From assembly GCF_000699445.3 (NCBI RefSeq), contig NC_067195.1, positions 67,328,591 through 67,392,590 on the forward strand: a stretch of DNA of 64,000 bases, in the 5' to 3' direction. The stretch is from Schistosoma haematobium. Taxonomy: Eukaryota; Platyhelminthes; Trematoda; Strigeidida; Schistosomatidae. Positions 22,103-33,525 of this stretch are shown here, piece by piece. The notes beneath the pieces were generated by a model that made no database searches, was not told where the DNA came from, and worked only from the letters and a program-made list of their open reading frames with translations. The first letter of the stretch is position 1. Each line of letters opens with the position of its first letter. Position numbers and translations under genes: made by a program.

Positions 22103-22955
22103 CAAAAGCAAGAACAAAGATTCTAGCGGAATAGCATGAATTCATTTTATTTCGTTGGTTCTCATCAGCTGTTTACAACCTGTGATATTTAAAATCATAA
22201 TTACATAATGCGTTTAAAATTACTTAGATGAAAGAGTTTGGTTGGAAGTTATGTTGAAGACACATTAGTGTAGTATAGCAAGGGTGTAAATAAATTTAAT
22301 AAACTGAATATTGTAAACAGTGTAATTACCAAACATCTCCTTGGTACGTGACATCAGGTCGATACTTTGCGATCTTTCAAGGTGATTAGTAAGCAACCAA
22401 ACTCCAGTCTTCTGAAGTCTGCTGAAGCCATTGCTATCAGGCGTCAAAAACCTGACTTATGTGTTCAAAAGGAGATGTAATTAATCTTTCCTTGCCCTGG
22501 TGACAAATATTCCTTCGCTGCATCTTAAATTTTTTGGCTCTTTCTTGCATTTCTTACATCATTGAGTTTTATTTCATTTATCTTCCAAATTAGTAATCAT
22601 ATTTAATCAACTGAGATCTACTCATTTTATTCCTATCAGCGTTTACATATTATGTAATCACATGTTTTTGGCCGTTTGAATTGTTGTCACAATCAATGTT
22701 GTAGAATGTTCTTTCATATAAGGTAAATATCTACAATATTCGGTCTATTAAATTTATTTACACCCTTGCTATACTACACTAATGTGTCTTCAACATAACT
22801 TCCAACCAAACCCTTTCATTTAAGTAATTTAAACCCATTATGTAGTTATGATTATGTAATATGATTAAATATCACAGATTGTAAGTAGCTAATGAGAACC
22901 AACGAAATAAAGTGAATTAATGCTATTCTGCTAGGATCTTTGTTCTTGCTCTTTT
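22103..22955. mobile_element. Foldback (long inverted repeat) element
   Basis: Left arm 22103-22313 and right arm 22746-22955 are inverted copies of about 210 bases, close to 88-90% identical by eye. The inner 80 bases (GGTTGGAAGTTATGTTGAAG through GTAAATAAATTTAAT) are perfect. Outer ends read GCAAGAACAAAGAT. The 430-base centre (22314-22745) has no long ORF. The structure fits a non-autonomous DNA transposon or MITE with long terminal inverted repeats; no clear target duplication was seen. Confidence 0.8.
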
Positions 22956-24637
22956 CAGTAAGGTTATAATTCAAGCCAGTTCGTATTATGAACCACTGAG
23001 TGATTACATATGATTTTTCCATGATAAAAAAAGAGATAGCACACAATATTTCAGTGGCGAACATCTAAACACATGTTAAGTGATAGGAGGTAGTCACTAA
23101 GGAAGCTTTGACCTAAGTTTCATGTTAGTTGGTATTTGTCAGCAAAGTATTGCAATAATCTTGAGGATACTAATGTTTCCTGTGGGATTTGAACTCGCAT
23201 CCCCCACCTATCATTTAAACATAGTTTACGCAGTTCTGAATCCCTTAGACTGATAAGTACATTGCAACTTAATAAATATGATTCCATCAGGACTAGAAAA
23301 ACATGATACTGATCATCACACAGTGATTAATTAATTCAATCACATTAAAATAATATGTAGACCATAAACAAATTTTGCTATCAGTAGCATAGCACGTAAT
23401 AAACCAAATGATTTACTTCATTTATTTACAGTGGAATTTCAGACTGAATCACGCTAAAAAATGATGAGCTTACTGAAGTTACTAATGATTAGTTAATTAA
23501 TTAAGTGGACCGAAGACATTTAATGGTCAAATTGGTGGTTTGTATTTACGACTATCATAATGCATCCGTATACAATGAATACAAAATGATTAATAATTAG
23601 TTTGAGGGCACTAAAAAGGATTTAATTTTTTATTAACAGGTGTACTGACTGTATCCAAAAGTGAAACAGGTAACTGAATACACAGTCTACTCTGTAATTA
23701 TATAGAAATTATCAAGAAAACGGAAATAGACAAATTAATACAACTAATAATGGTACTTAGTTTATTTTGTATTTCTAAAATTTATATTTTATCATAATTA
23801 CGAATATAATTATGGACACTAGAAAATAAAACAACCCTTATAGAAAATATATGACATAATATATATAATTAAGTCCGAAATTGACATGATTTTCAAATAA
23901 ATCCTGATATATGATGTGATTTCTGATAGAATCAGTGCACAAAATATTAAAATATGAACAAGTTAGAAATATTAACTACAGAAAAATAAATCGTTGATGA
24001 ATATTTTTAGATAATAGCGCTGATTTATGTGAGCTAACAATTGTTATTATAATATAAAATTTTATCTGAATTGTAAAACGCCCATGGATGATTCGTAGTG
24101 AATATCAAGGTGGAACTATAATTTATGAACGAGCCAATCAGATTTAAGATAGTAGGTTTTGAATTTCAACGTGATGTTCATTCATCCATATGGTTAAATA
24201 TCATTATGTCTAACTTTAATTCCTAACCCTACTGCCTAGCTGTAAATCTTAATCCTAATACTTCACAATACTTCACAAATCTTATTTAATTCTAGTAAGT
24301 AGATGGACATCTTCAATATCATCTAAGTGCCACTCAAAGATCGTACGTAAATTGTAGTTTTACCAAATTCAAATATTACATTATGCTACTGTAACGCAGA
24401 CAAATTTAAAAATAATATATAGAATAATTGAACATTGAATAACTGATTCACAATAAACTATAATAATTCAACACGTTATTAAGTGATTAATATTTTCTTT
24501 TTCAATTATATTACAAAGGCTCTAAGCAGTTTATCTATAATGCTATAAAGAATTTAAAATTATAAAACTGAAACAACATACAAAGAATTAAAAGAGTAAC
24601 GTAAACACTAATATTTATAGGTTATCAATTAACTTAC
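22956..24637. other. Gene A intron 1, right part
   Basis: Apart from the tRNA-like repeat at 23125-23270, nothing recognised. Confidence 0.5.
23125..23270 (-). repeat. tRNA-like repeat with a B-box-like sequence
   Basis: The minus strand reads GGATGCGAGTTCAAATCCCAC near 23185-23205, a good pol III B-box (GTTCAAATCC). An A box is not clear. It could be a second SINE type or an old tRNA-derived repeat. Confidence 0.35.
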
Positions 24638-24952
24638 AACAGCATCAACATTGAACTTAAATTTTGGCTGTAAATCAGCTGATAATTTATTTGTATATAT
24701 GACTGATGATGTAGTTGAAGGGAAACAATTATACCACCAAAGACGAATTTGTGACCATATTGACGTAAGATTTGTGAAAATAACACTCCAAAATTCTTTT
24801 AATGAAGTTAGTACATGTAGTGAATCAGAATTATGCTTAGATTCAATAGGTTTTAATGGTATTTCATTGTATATTTCAAAGAATGGAAAAAATGACTGAA
24901 TGAAAAGTGATTTTATTGTATGTCCATGATTATGAACTGAAAAGAATCCCAT
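24638..24952 (-). CDS. ATAD1/Msp1-like AAA+ ATPase, candidate first coding exon
   Basis: ATG at 24950-24952 opens 105 codons ending at a GTAAGT donor (RC of 24632-24637) in phase 0, which fits exon 2. The sequence begins MGFFSVHNHGHTIKS and ends KFKFNVDAV. Splicing to exon 2 gives NVDAV-KIIQVIISLVG. Animal ATAD1 has only about 15-20 residues before its membrane anchor, so this would be an unusual N-terminal extension rich in aromatic residues. A strong acceptor (TTTAATTTTAG, RC of 24961-24972) lies 8 nt before the ATG, fitting trans-splicing of the spliced leader or a non-coding first exon. The link to exon 2 rests on phase, strand and distance only; it could be a separate gene. Confidence 0.6.
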
Positions 24953-25530
24953 TAGTATACCTAAAATTAAATATTAAATATAAAATACAAATAATAACAA
25001 TAGAGACAATGAATAAAGATATGATAGTACAGGAAACATAATTAACTTTACAAACAATCATTTATGATGAAAACAAGATTCATGAGTAAGTTGACTATAT
25101 CAAAAAACCACGAGTAACTACAATGCAGTGATCTAAAGAGAATTTATTTATTTATGATATTTTAATAATTCTAATACACTGACTATTTCAACGAAATTAA
25201 TCTCGAATGAGCAAAACATTGATTGATCAGTATTTTTTGTCATTTCATAACATAATCTGAAAATTCACACAACATCGGATCTTATAAAAAGTTAAACAGG
25301 ATAAAATCAAAAAAAGATTTCAATTTACTTCATTTATAGAAATATAATTTCTTTAGCATTATATGATAGAAATTAATGTTATGTTTATCACTATACTGTC
25401 TAGTATATTAACTTTACTGATGTAAACTATTTAGTTTCGGAACATAAATAGTAATCAAAACAAAGAAGTCGGACATAGCCATGGAGATGAAACAACGATA
25501 AGTTTAAGCTTTATTTATTTTATTATGAAT
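24953..25530. other. Upstream region of gene A
   Basis: AT-rich intergenic DNA; promoter elements cannot be named. Confidence 0.4.
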
Positions 25531-26360
25531 ATTAGTTAGATATGGACTTCGCAGATGACCAAGCCCTCCTATCACGTACACACGAACAGATGCAGATGAA
25601 GACAGCCAGTGTAGCAGTAGTCTCTGCATCAGTAGGCCTCAGCATACACAAAGGGAAAACCAAGGTCCTCAAATTCAAAGCGAAGAACGGCAATCTAATC
25701 ACTCTTGATGGCGAAACTCTGGAAGATGTAGAGTCTTTCACATACCTAGGAAGCATCGTCGATGGACAAGGAGGTTCAGATGCAGACGTAAAGGCGAGGA
25801 TTGGCAAAGCAAGGGTCGCATTCCTACAATTGAAGAACATATGGAACTCAAAACAACTTTCAACCAATATCAAAGTGAGAATCTTCAATATGAATGTCAA
25901 GGCAGTTCTACTGTATGGAGCTGAAACTTGGAGAACTACAACAACCACAATCAAGAAGGTACAAGTATTTATAAATAGCTGTCTTCGCAAGATACTCAAC
26001 ATCCATTGGCCGGATACCATCAGCAACAGCCTTTTGTGGGAGAGAACAAATCAGCTTCAAGCTGAAGAGGAAATTATTAAAAGACGATGGAAATGGATAG
26101 GAGATACAATACGGAAATCACCACACTACATCACGAGGCAAACGTTAACTTGTAATCTTGAAGGGAAGAGGAAAAGTGGAAGGCCAAAGAACACATTACG
26201 TCAGGAATTGTAAGCAGACATGAAAGGGATGAATAACAACTGGAAGGAGCTGGAAAGGATTGCCTAGGACAGGATTGGATGGAGAATGCTGTTGAGCGGC
26301 TTATGCTCCTTCACGAGGAGTAACAGGCGTAAGTAAATAAGTAAGTAATTAGTTAGATAT
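25531..26360 (+). mobile_element. 5'-truncated RTE, (TAAG)n family, with 13-bp target-site duplication
   Basis: ATTAGTTAGATAT occurs at 25531-25543 and 26348-26360 and flanks an 804-bp insertion (25544-26347). The insertion begins exactly at the catalytic motif of the RT (DFADD, intact here) and ends with TAAGTAAATAAGTAAG. The short length is typical of incomplete target-primed reverse transcription. Confidence 0.93.
25542..26326 (+). pseudogene. RTE reverse transcriptase C-terminal remnant
   Basis: Open from the catalytic motif DFADD through [13 protein letters not shown] and YGAETWRTT to a TAA at 26211-26213. A further stop (TAG near 26265) follows before the family C-terminus LCSFTRSNRRK. 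With no start and no RT palm upstream it cannot make enzyme. Confidence 0.9.
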
Positions 26361-27344
26361 AAAGACATACTGAGTAGAAAAGTGTTGAATCATAATAATG
26401 ATAGCAATAAGTTTATTCATTATCATAAATCTTATTTCTGTAAAGAATTCTCAGCACCAATATTATTGTGAACGAGAATACAGGTGGGGACAATAGATTG
26501 TATTTTAAAACAAAATTAGAGTTCTTTGGTGAAATATGAAAAGCATACGTTCAACACTTCATTTGTAAATCCTACATCAATTGTTTCAAACTTCATAGTT
26601 TCTTCATTGCCATAAGAATTGCTCTATATTCAAGTTCACTTCGACTAGATCTTCCCTACCTTCCGCTACCAGGGATTCCATTTCTGATTGGCATTATATA
26701 TTAATGTCGAAATAAGTAGTATATAACACAATATTACAACAAATATCTCTTTACCATTTATTTGAATTGCAATAATTCAAAACATAATTTATAAATGTTT
26801 TTAACTGTTCAGGAATTAAAACCATAATTTTTTGAAATAGTTATTTATAAGATCTTTCTTGGTATTTCTTCAAAGAATAGACGAGAAGAAAAATATATCA
26901 ACAACTTTTGTATTTCGATTTGAGTTGGGCAGTATTTAACCTTGTTGTAATTTGCATGGTTTTCATAATAGTACATGGGTACATAGAACTAAAATTTCTT
27001 ATTCTATTTAAATGAATCTAAAAATGAGATTAATTACAATGTTTGTACATTAAAGAAGATTGTTTTCAAATCAACTGATGAAGTTTTAAACTATCATTAA
27101 TATATCTTAGCAAAAGTTGCTACGATTAACAATTTGTAGACATATTTTCAGACAAAATTAAAATTGTTTTCTTGGATGCAGTAAACTTCAATACCTAAAC
27201 CTTAAAAAAACCTATCTATTTAATTAGATTACTTAAGAAAATAATACTTTTACTAAAAAAACAGATAAAGAACAAATGCAAAAGATTTGTTATCTACACT
27301 TAAAATAATGGAGAAAACAAAACAAGAGTTGAATTCATAATTCG
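26361..27344. other. Intergenic, no feature seen
   Basis: AT-rich intergenic DNA between the truncated RTE and the next SINE. Confidence 0.5.
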
Positions 27345-27396
27345 ATTTAAGCTAGACCATAACTGAAAATCTGGAAGCACTAAACGGGCCTTTCGG
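27345..27396 (-). mobile_element. Sm-alpha-type SINE, tail piece
   Basis: AAGCTAGACCATAACTGAAAATCTGGAAGCACTAAACGGGCCTTTCGGC matches the SINE 3' end on the minus strand. The head piece resumes at 27671 after an RTE fragment. Confidence 0.65.
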
Positions 27397-27670
27397 CTCT
27401 TGGTGAAATGGCTCAGAATCGATCACAATGGCGTAGGTGTATACACTCAATGTGTTCCACTAAACTATGAGGTTAAAACTGCTTTATATCTTTCCTCATA
27501 CCAACTAATTATTTCTTCCTATCCTATATCCTTATATGCAATTTTTTTTTATATATTACCACCACTGAATTAACTACTTCTATGAATCCGTGTTCATCTT
27601 GTTGTGCTAATGCGGTATGGCAACTTGGACCAATGCATATGTGCCTGGTCCTACGTTATAGCTGACTGAT
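27397..27670 (+). mobile_element. SR2-like RTE 3' end fragment inserted in a SINE
   Basis: Matches 2052-2330 of the family A element: TTGGTGAAATGGCTCAGAATCG, then the last coding residues and the complete 3' UTR to GCTGACTGA. It is 5'-truncated to about 270 bases and splits a minus-strand SINE. Confidence 0.85.
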
Positions 27671-27870
27671 GCTTAACTTCTAGACCACTGAGCACATATC
27701 CAACTTCCATCGATCCATGGTCCTGTACAACACTTCATTTATTGTCTGAGGTGGTTAACTGCCTCACATCCGACACGCATTGGACTCCACTGGTCACGGC
27801 TTCTCACCAGAAATCCAAGGAACCCCTCTCGAATGTAGTCACTAGTGAATACATGATTATTATTATTATT
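27671..27870 (-). mobile_element. Sm-alpha-type SINE, head piece
   Basis: CTTAACTTCTAGACCACTGAGC is the minus-strand A-box region; the leader seen upstream of other copies (GACTCCACTGGTCACGGCTTCTC) follows. Hammerhead and B-box parts are gone. Confidence 0.65.
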
Positions 27871-27944
27871 ATCAGACTAGGGGTTTGTGAAGATTGTAGT
27901 AAATTTAATAGTCAAATTCATGGGTCGATAAAAGCTAGACGTTT

Positions 27945-28030
27945 ATAGAAAACCTGGAAGCACTGGACAACTGTTAGTATAGGATTCCTAAGCAGTGCGC
28001 ATGCACGAACCCGCAAGCGAATTTTCAATG
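27945..28030 (-). mobile_element. Sm-alpha-type SINE fragment
   Basis: GAAAACCTGGAAGCACTGGACAAC...AGCAGTGCGCATGCACGAACCCGC is the tail and hammerhead block on the minus strand, with the core badly mutated. Confidence 0.6.
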
Positions 28031-28547
28031 ATGGTTTATATTAAATCGATTGACGAATTTAACTGTTAAAATTACTACAATCCCAACGAATCCTCATTTT
28101 TGATAAAATTGTCAATTTATTAGATGTACTAAATAATGGACAATTAATCATATGATACATTAAAGAAAATCTATGTTGAAATTATCTACATCTTGGACAT
28201 TTTGTTAGAATTACCTATTAAATAGACAAAATGAAAATTACTAATGATTAATTAGTTAATTTTTGAGTAATAATAATAATGTTGATTCATTTGAATTATA
28301 ACGAAAATCCTTTAAGTCATAGTTACAAATTAACTATTTCTATTTTTATATGGAACACTATAGAATGTTCTATTTTATTAATCCATTAACAAGTTAATTA
28401 ATTTAGAGTACATCAATTTGTACTTTTGTATGATTTGTTAAATATTTATTATTAACATTTATTTGTTTTTTACATATATGTGTATATACATATATAAATT
28501 GTGTTAAACATAATTACCAGTATGGGGATTGTAATATGGTTAACAGT
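28031..28547. other. Intergenic, no feature seen
   Basis: AT-rich DNA with no recognised repeat. Confidence 0.5.
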
Positions 28548-28640
28548 TGAATGTACGAGTGTGGAGCATATATATCCGGTGCCCCCTTGTACCAATATTT
28601 ATGTGTTCAAATAAAGATATCAATAAATGAATGTGCGAGT
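28548..28640 (+). mobile_element. R1 or RTE-C 3' tail, 67-bp insertion with imperfect target duplication
   Basis: Bases 28561-28627 are only the shared R1/RTE-C tail (GTGGAGCATATATATCCGGTGCCCCCTTGTACCAATATTTATGTG...). TGAATGTACGAGT (28548-28560) and TGAATGTGCGAGT (28628-28640) flank it, 13 bp with one mismatch. Confidence 0.8.
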
Positions 28641-29220
28641 CAAACTAAGCTAGATCACAATTGGAAACCTGGAAAGTTGTTTTGACTTTAGTGTGATCAA
28701 GAATAGATTGACTAATGAATTTAAGTGTTAAGCATATATGATAAAAATTGGGAAGTCGTTAAATACATAAATGACTTCCAAATTAATTTACATGACATAT
28801 TATTCATGCGTAGCATTAAGTTAACTTTGTTTTATTAAGAAATTAGTCAATCAATTTAAGGTTGCTATGTTTTAAATGAATAAAATATTCCGTTATCATC
28901 GACATATAAAATACTTTCCCAATCGATTGAAAAACTATAATAATAAAACTAGTTAAATTAATACTTTTCACAGGACATTTCAACGGTAAACAAAAAGATG
29001 AGTATATGCGTTTTTCTTAACCAAAATACAGGAAAATTTACAATAAAAGTGTTGACATCTAAAAGAAATACAAAAATTTCATCTTATGGAGAGTATTTCC
29101 AATCTGAGGGTTGTATTGATCATAACTGGTGGAATATAGACGAATCAAAAGTGAAACGGTTATCACAAATATTATTAGATGATTATCACGTTATATTGAG
29201 AATCGACTGAACTTGAAACT
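28641..29220. other. Intergenic with an orphan plus-strand ORF
   Basis: A SINE tail trace is at about 28647-28685. The ORF 28983-29210 follows an acceptor-like TTTTCACAG and is discussed under findings; no family recognised. Confidence 0.35.
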
Positions 29221-29360
29221 GTCCCATTGGATGCCAAATCAACGGTTTTAATAGTTAACGGTCATCTACGAAACCCAAAGATCCTGGGTTCGACTTTTGG
29301 TGATATCACTGTTGCATACTATGAAGGGGTCTCATATTAGACCAGAACATCTGTTCAGTG
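29221..29360 (+). mobile_element. Decayed Sm-alpha-type SINE
   Basis: TTGGATGCC head, GATCCTGGGTTCGAC B box near 29280-29293, and a degenerate hammerhead block (GAAGGGGTCTCATATTAGACCAGAACATC). Confidence 0.55.
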
Positions 29361-31794
29361 TTTTATGATGCGCGGTGTCCGAAATGTGATAGTAATACAC
29401 GACGTGCTACACGCTACCCCCCCCCAACCTGACTACTTGGGCGAGAACACAAGAATGAACAAGAAAGTACGTTGGGCTACCGAATAATATGTACAAATAT
29501 TCAATTATATGCATACATCTCTACCCCTTAGAAAATCAATCAATTTCTTAGCCAATGATATGTGTTTGTCCATCAGGTCACTTCTGACCAGCTTACTATA
29601 TCACACTATTCATTCGTTTTCGATAGTACCCTAATTGCGATCATTCTACAGCAGATATAACTTACAAATTTCAAGCTCTTTATTTTATGACAACACCTTT
29701 AGCATAATGAATACTTATAAACTCATTTTCACTGAAAGAATACTAGTACTAATTCTTCTTATTATTTACAATGAGTATGAGTTAACAGATTATAATTGGA
29801 AAAATATAATAAAGAAGTTTAGTTAAGATATAAAACAAAATAAGGTCAAGGATTAAACCTAGCACAGAGCAATCAAAGTGATTTCATGTAGACTGGAAGT
29901 GAATGCATCATAACAACTGATGAGTCTAACCATAACATTATAGTTAGATACATAATCCGAAATCAAAAGACCTAATCAGTATTCGGAACTGCTGATATAC
30001 GACTTCAGGTCCACAGATGAGCTAATAAATTTAATCTGGTCAACGGCGACTATACTGGCCAAGCGTTTCCCGGTCACAACCCACATCCTACAGGACATAC
30101 TGCAAAATAAAAGTTACGGAAACTGTCATAAAGAAATTTTTCTAATTTCTAGGAAGATGTGTACATTCAGCTTAATAAGAGTTCATATCCAGATTCGTTA
30201 CGGGTAGCAAATATATTAAACCTAAATATTTTGTTTAGGAATTCGCTTGTCTCAAACACGATTATGAACGTGATCATTTCATTAAAAATGATTTATGATC
30301 GGATCATTGCTAGTGATGTTTTCGTGTTACTAATGGTTTCTTATTTGTTGCTCTAACAGTGAATTCATTCTTTCAACCATATATCATCGCCTAACGAGAC
30401 TTTCTATAAATCTGAAACTAGCGAATCTACATAATATCGTCGTCATACTTGAATATTTATATCTATTAATGACTCAAATGCGATTACCAATCGATATTCC
30501 AAAATGAATGTTTTAGCGGATCTGATCTTGATAACTTTCTTTTCATACTCCAAGATTATAAATCTATGTAAGTCGTTTAACAATAGTCAGTCCCAGTCAC
30601 ACAAAGGTGAATTTCAAATTTGAGTAAACGAAAATAGTGCAGTTTTTTATCAATTGGGGTAGACTATATACAAGAAAGTGAGTATAAGTATGAGGTCACG
30701 TAATTTTAGGATAGCTTTATGTGTGAGTAAATGATTTGGTGGTTGAATGCACTTTGCAGATATCAATCAAGTTTGTCCGAATTTACTATAAAAACTTTTA
30801 TCATGAATGGGAAATCCAATTGTGAGTTGATTAGTAAATCACTCGTAACTTGATTGCGAAGACAATGTACAACATGGTTGTGCTGACTATCTTTTTAATA
30901 AATTTGAATGAAGACACAGAGTTCACCAAACTGTTCTTGGAATAGAGAAAATCCCTCCCACAAAGTTCTGGGATATAATGCCTACATTTTTGGATTACAC
31001 ATTACACGTCTGCTCTTTGATTACAGCCAAGAAAATCATGATCTTCTATTTACAGTCTTCAATTGCACACGCAGTTGAAAAAAATATATAAGGAGATTGA
31101 TATAGATTTTGCTAGGTTAATCGATAACTCAGATCCCTTATGTCATTCTCAATTTTTATTTTGAAAATTTCTCAAAGCCACTGAAGAATATGTGTCAGGA
31201 AGATGATTTCGGTGTAAAAATATATTCCCCATGACTTCACTTCTCTTTCTTAATTTTAATGATATTTATTTTTATTCAACGAAGCATTTAAATTCTACCA
31301 TAAATTTCAAGCAGGTCATAATGAGTTATTTGTCGTCTGATTATGCGTCATCATAATGTAAATGGCAGTTACCTTAGAGAGGAAATTTTTCAGGTTAATT
31401 CCTGTTTTTAACAAAACATGCGTGCATACGGCAGTCAGTAAGATAAAACAGTAAAGTAGCACATTAGTTAAAAGTAAAATAATTTATGATTTCGAACTTG
31501 AAACATTGAATATTAAGAAAAATTCGAAGACCATAATCCAGTAACATCTTCACATCACACCATTATTATAGTACTTAATAGTGTAAATAACTAAGTTTTT
31601 AAAAAAATACCACGACACTTGGCACAAATGCGGGGAATCTTTATTGATTGCATTCTTCAGACATAAATAGTAAGAACCTTAAAATAGAGTAGTAATCTAA
31701 TCTTTACATCTAAATGTGAATTAGATACCCGAAAATCTTAGAAATCCACGAAAAGCCTAAATAGGCACATATGTGACTGGCTTCAACAGGTATA
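29361..31794. other. Intergenic, mostly featureless
   Basis: Contains a C9 run near 29420 and an orphan ORF at 30151-30356 that follows an acceptor-like sequence. No family recognised. Confidence 0.4.
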
Positions 31795-32135
31795 TAATGG
31801 AGTTCTAGTGAGAAGCAGTGACCAGTGGAGTTCAACCGTGCCAATTGTGAGATAGTAACTCACTGATGACAATGGTGGATGTGCCGCTCAATTTCGTGGA
31901 TAAGTTGAAGTTAGGCATTAACACCGTTGGATGCCAACCAGCTCAGTGGTCTAATGGTTAGGCGCTCACTCGCGAGACTGTTAGATCCTGGGTTCCAATC
32001 TCGCGAGGCGGGGTCGTGGATGCACACCGCTGAGGAGTCCCACAATAGGACGAAACGGCCGTCCAGTGCTTTCAGGTTTTCCATAGTGGTCTGGCTTCAA
32101 TTGACTCATGATCTTAACTATTGAAATTACTACAA
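31795..32135 (+). mobile_element. Sm-alpha-type SINE, near full length
   Basis: The most complete plus-strand copy: leader (AGTTCTAGTGAGAAGCAGTGACC), A box near 31941-31960 (AGCTCAGTGGTCTAATGG), B box GGGTTCCAATCTC (31990-32002), hammerhead block (32024-32069) and the tail ending in TGACTCATGA. The hammerhead core CTGAGGA and GAAAC, stem II GTCC/GGAC and stem III ACGGCCGT are intact; stem I has one internal mismatch. Confidence 0.85.
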
Positions 32136-32891
32136 TCTCCACAAAACACCTTCTGATACATATAAACTCATCAATGTGATGTTAAGTGCGACATTCACAG
32201 ACACCTTTTAGTAAATAGCATTCCAACTTAAATAAGATAGTTTTTAGATTTAAATACATACTAACATTGTTCATACTCTAAGAATACATAAAGTCATTAG
32301 CAATAATGAGAAATTTACTAAAGAAAATATCTCAGTGACATCAAAAAAGAATACGTTACAGGTTCAAGAATAATCATGAAAACTTACATTCATTCGTGAA
32401 AAATTATCAGTAGTTATTATACCAGTTACAATAGGTAAGAATTGCATTCATTACAAAGTTATGAAATGTAAAAAATATGAAACAAAAGATTTCATATCAG
32501 AGACCTGGATGTATACGGTACGATGCAAGCTCTGAGTTCAACACTATAAGTGAGGAATGCTGAGAAATAAAATATATTAACAGTACTCTTTAGTTTGGAA
32601 TGTGTAATTTCAGTTTATTTCAATCGGCAGTTGAAACTCACTGTCTGAAGTATATAAGATTCTTCACAAAATATAACAATCCGAACAAACGTGCACACAT
32701 ACAAAACAATTTACGATTTGGAAAAACCGAAGAAAAAAGTTGAGTACATTACAGCATATATTATTATTACCATTTAGTACAAAATCTATATTTACAGATG
32801 TACAGAAGAATAATAAAATTGAAAAGGATGAAAAAGTGATAAAAACGCATTCGTAATAATAATAAGTCGAAGAGGAACACGTCAAATAAAA
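32136..32891. other. Intergenic downstream of gene B
   Basis: AT-rich, no gene seen. The true poly(A) site of gene B should lie near the right end of this stretch if 32898 is the real stop. Confidence 0.5.
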
Positions 32892-32897
32892 TTTATT
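32892..32897 (-). terminator. AATAAA poly(A) signal directly after gene B stop
   Basis: On the minus strand the stop TGA (32898-32900) is followed at once by AATAAA. A 3' UTR this short would be unusual, so a longer transcript or a further exon is possible. Confidence 0.45.
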
Positions 32898-33491
32898 TCA
32901 CGTGTACGAATAGTAAGAATAGTGGTCTGTGACAATATCTACACGAAGTAATAAATAAGAACAAATAATAAAACTATACAAACCGAAAATAGCCGATGCC
33001 AACGAACTGGCTACAAACCAATAACTTATACAGAATGGTAATAAACCATAAGCTGTATACAAAATGCATGAAAAGATATAACTTAAAGTATATGCTATTT
33101 GAAATTTCAAACATTTAAAGCATAGAATTGATGATAATAATGTAGTTGAATGTTGTTTATGTGTATGGGATTGACTGAATTGATTTAAGAAAAGTATATC
33201 AGCTATAGCTTGTGTAGTTATATTTGATTGATCTGCAAGAAATAATAAATGCAATGGACATAATGCAATAGTTAATAAAAATTCACTCCAATAATACAAT
33301 GGTGAATTTGTTCTACCGAAAAATTGACGATCAAACGTTGGCAAAGATGGTGCATAACCTTTCACAATTGGTGAATGAATAAACACCATGTACAACAAAA
33401 GAATAGTGAAACAGGTTAATGCTAAAACATGACGATATCGATGAAGTTGTTTACCATGAAAAGTGAAGATGATCCATGGAAGGAAGAATAT
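32898..33491 (-). CDS. Gene B, candidate last exon (multi-pass membrane protein)
   Basis: The acceptor is TTTTATAG (RC of 33492-33496) and the frame is the only open one, phase 0. It starts IFFLPWIIFTFHGKQLHRYR and carries several hydrophobic helices, for example HVLALTCFTILLLYMVF, FLLTIALCPLHLLFLA and YIFSCILYTAYGLLPFCISYW. The frame ends at TGA 32898-32900 after SYYSYT. A possible donor (GTAGAT, RC of 32937-32942) would remove the last 15 residues and lead to a further exon, which I did not find. The first exon of gene A does not fit downstream in phase, so the genes are separate. No known domain recognised. Confidence 0.75.
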   Translation of the reverse strand: MFFLPWIIFTFHGKQLHRYRHVLALTCFTILLLYMVFIHSPIVKGYAPSLPTFDRQFFGRTNSPLYYWSEFLLTIALCPLHLLFLADQSNITTQAIADILFLNQFSQSHTHKQHSTTLLSSILCFKCLKFQIAYTLSYIFSCILYTAYGLLPFCISYWFVASSLASAIFGLYSFIICSYLLLRVDIVTDHYSYYSYT

Positions 33492-33525
33492 CTATAAAAG
33501 AATTAAACAAATGTATATTAAAGGA

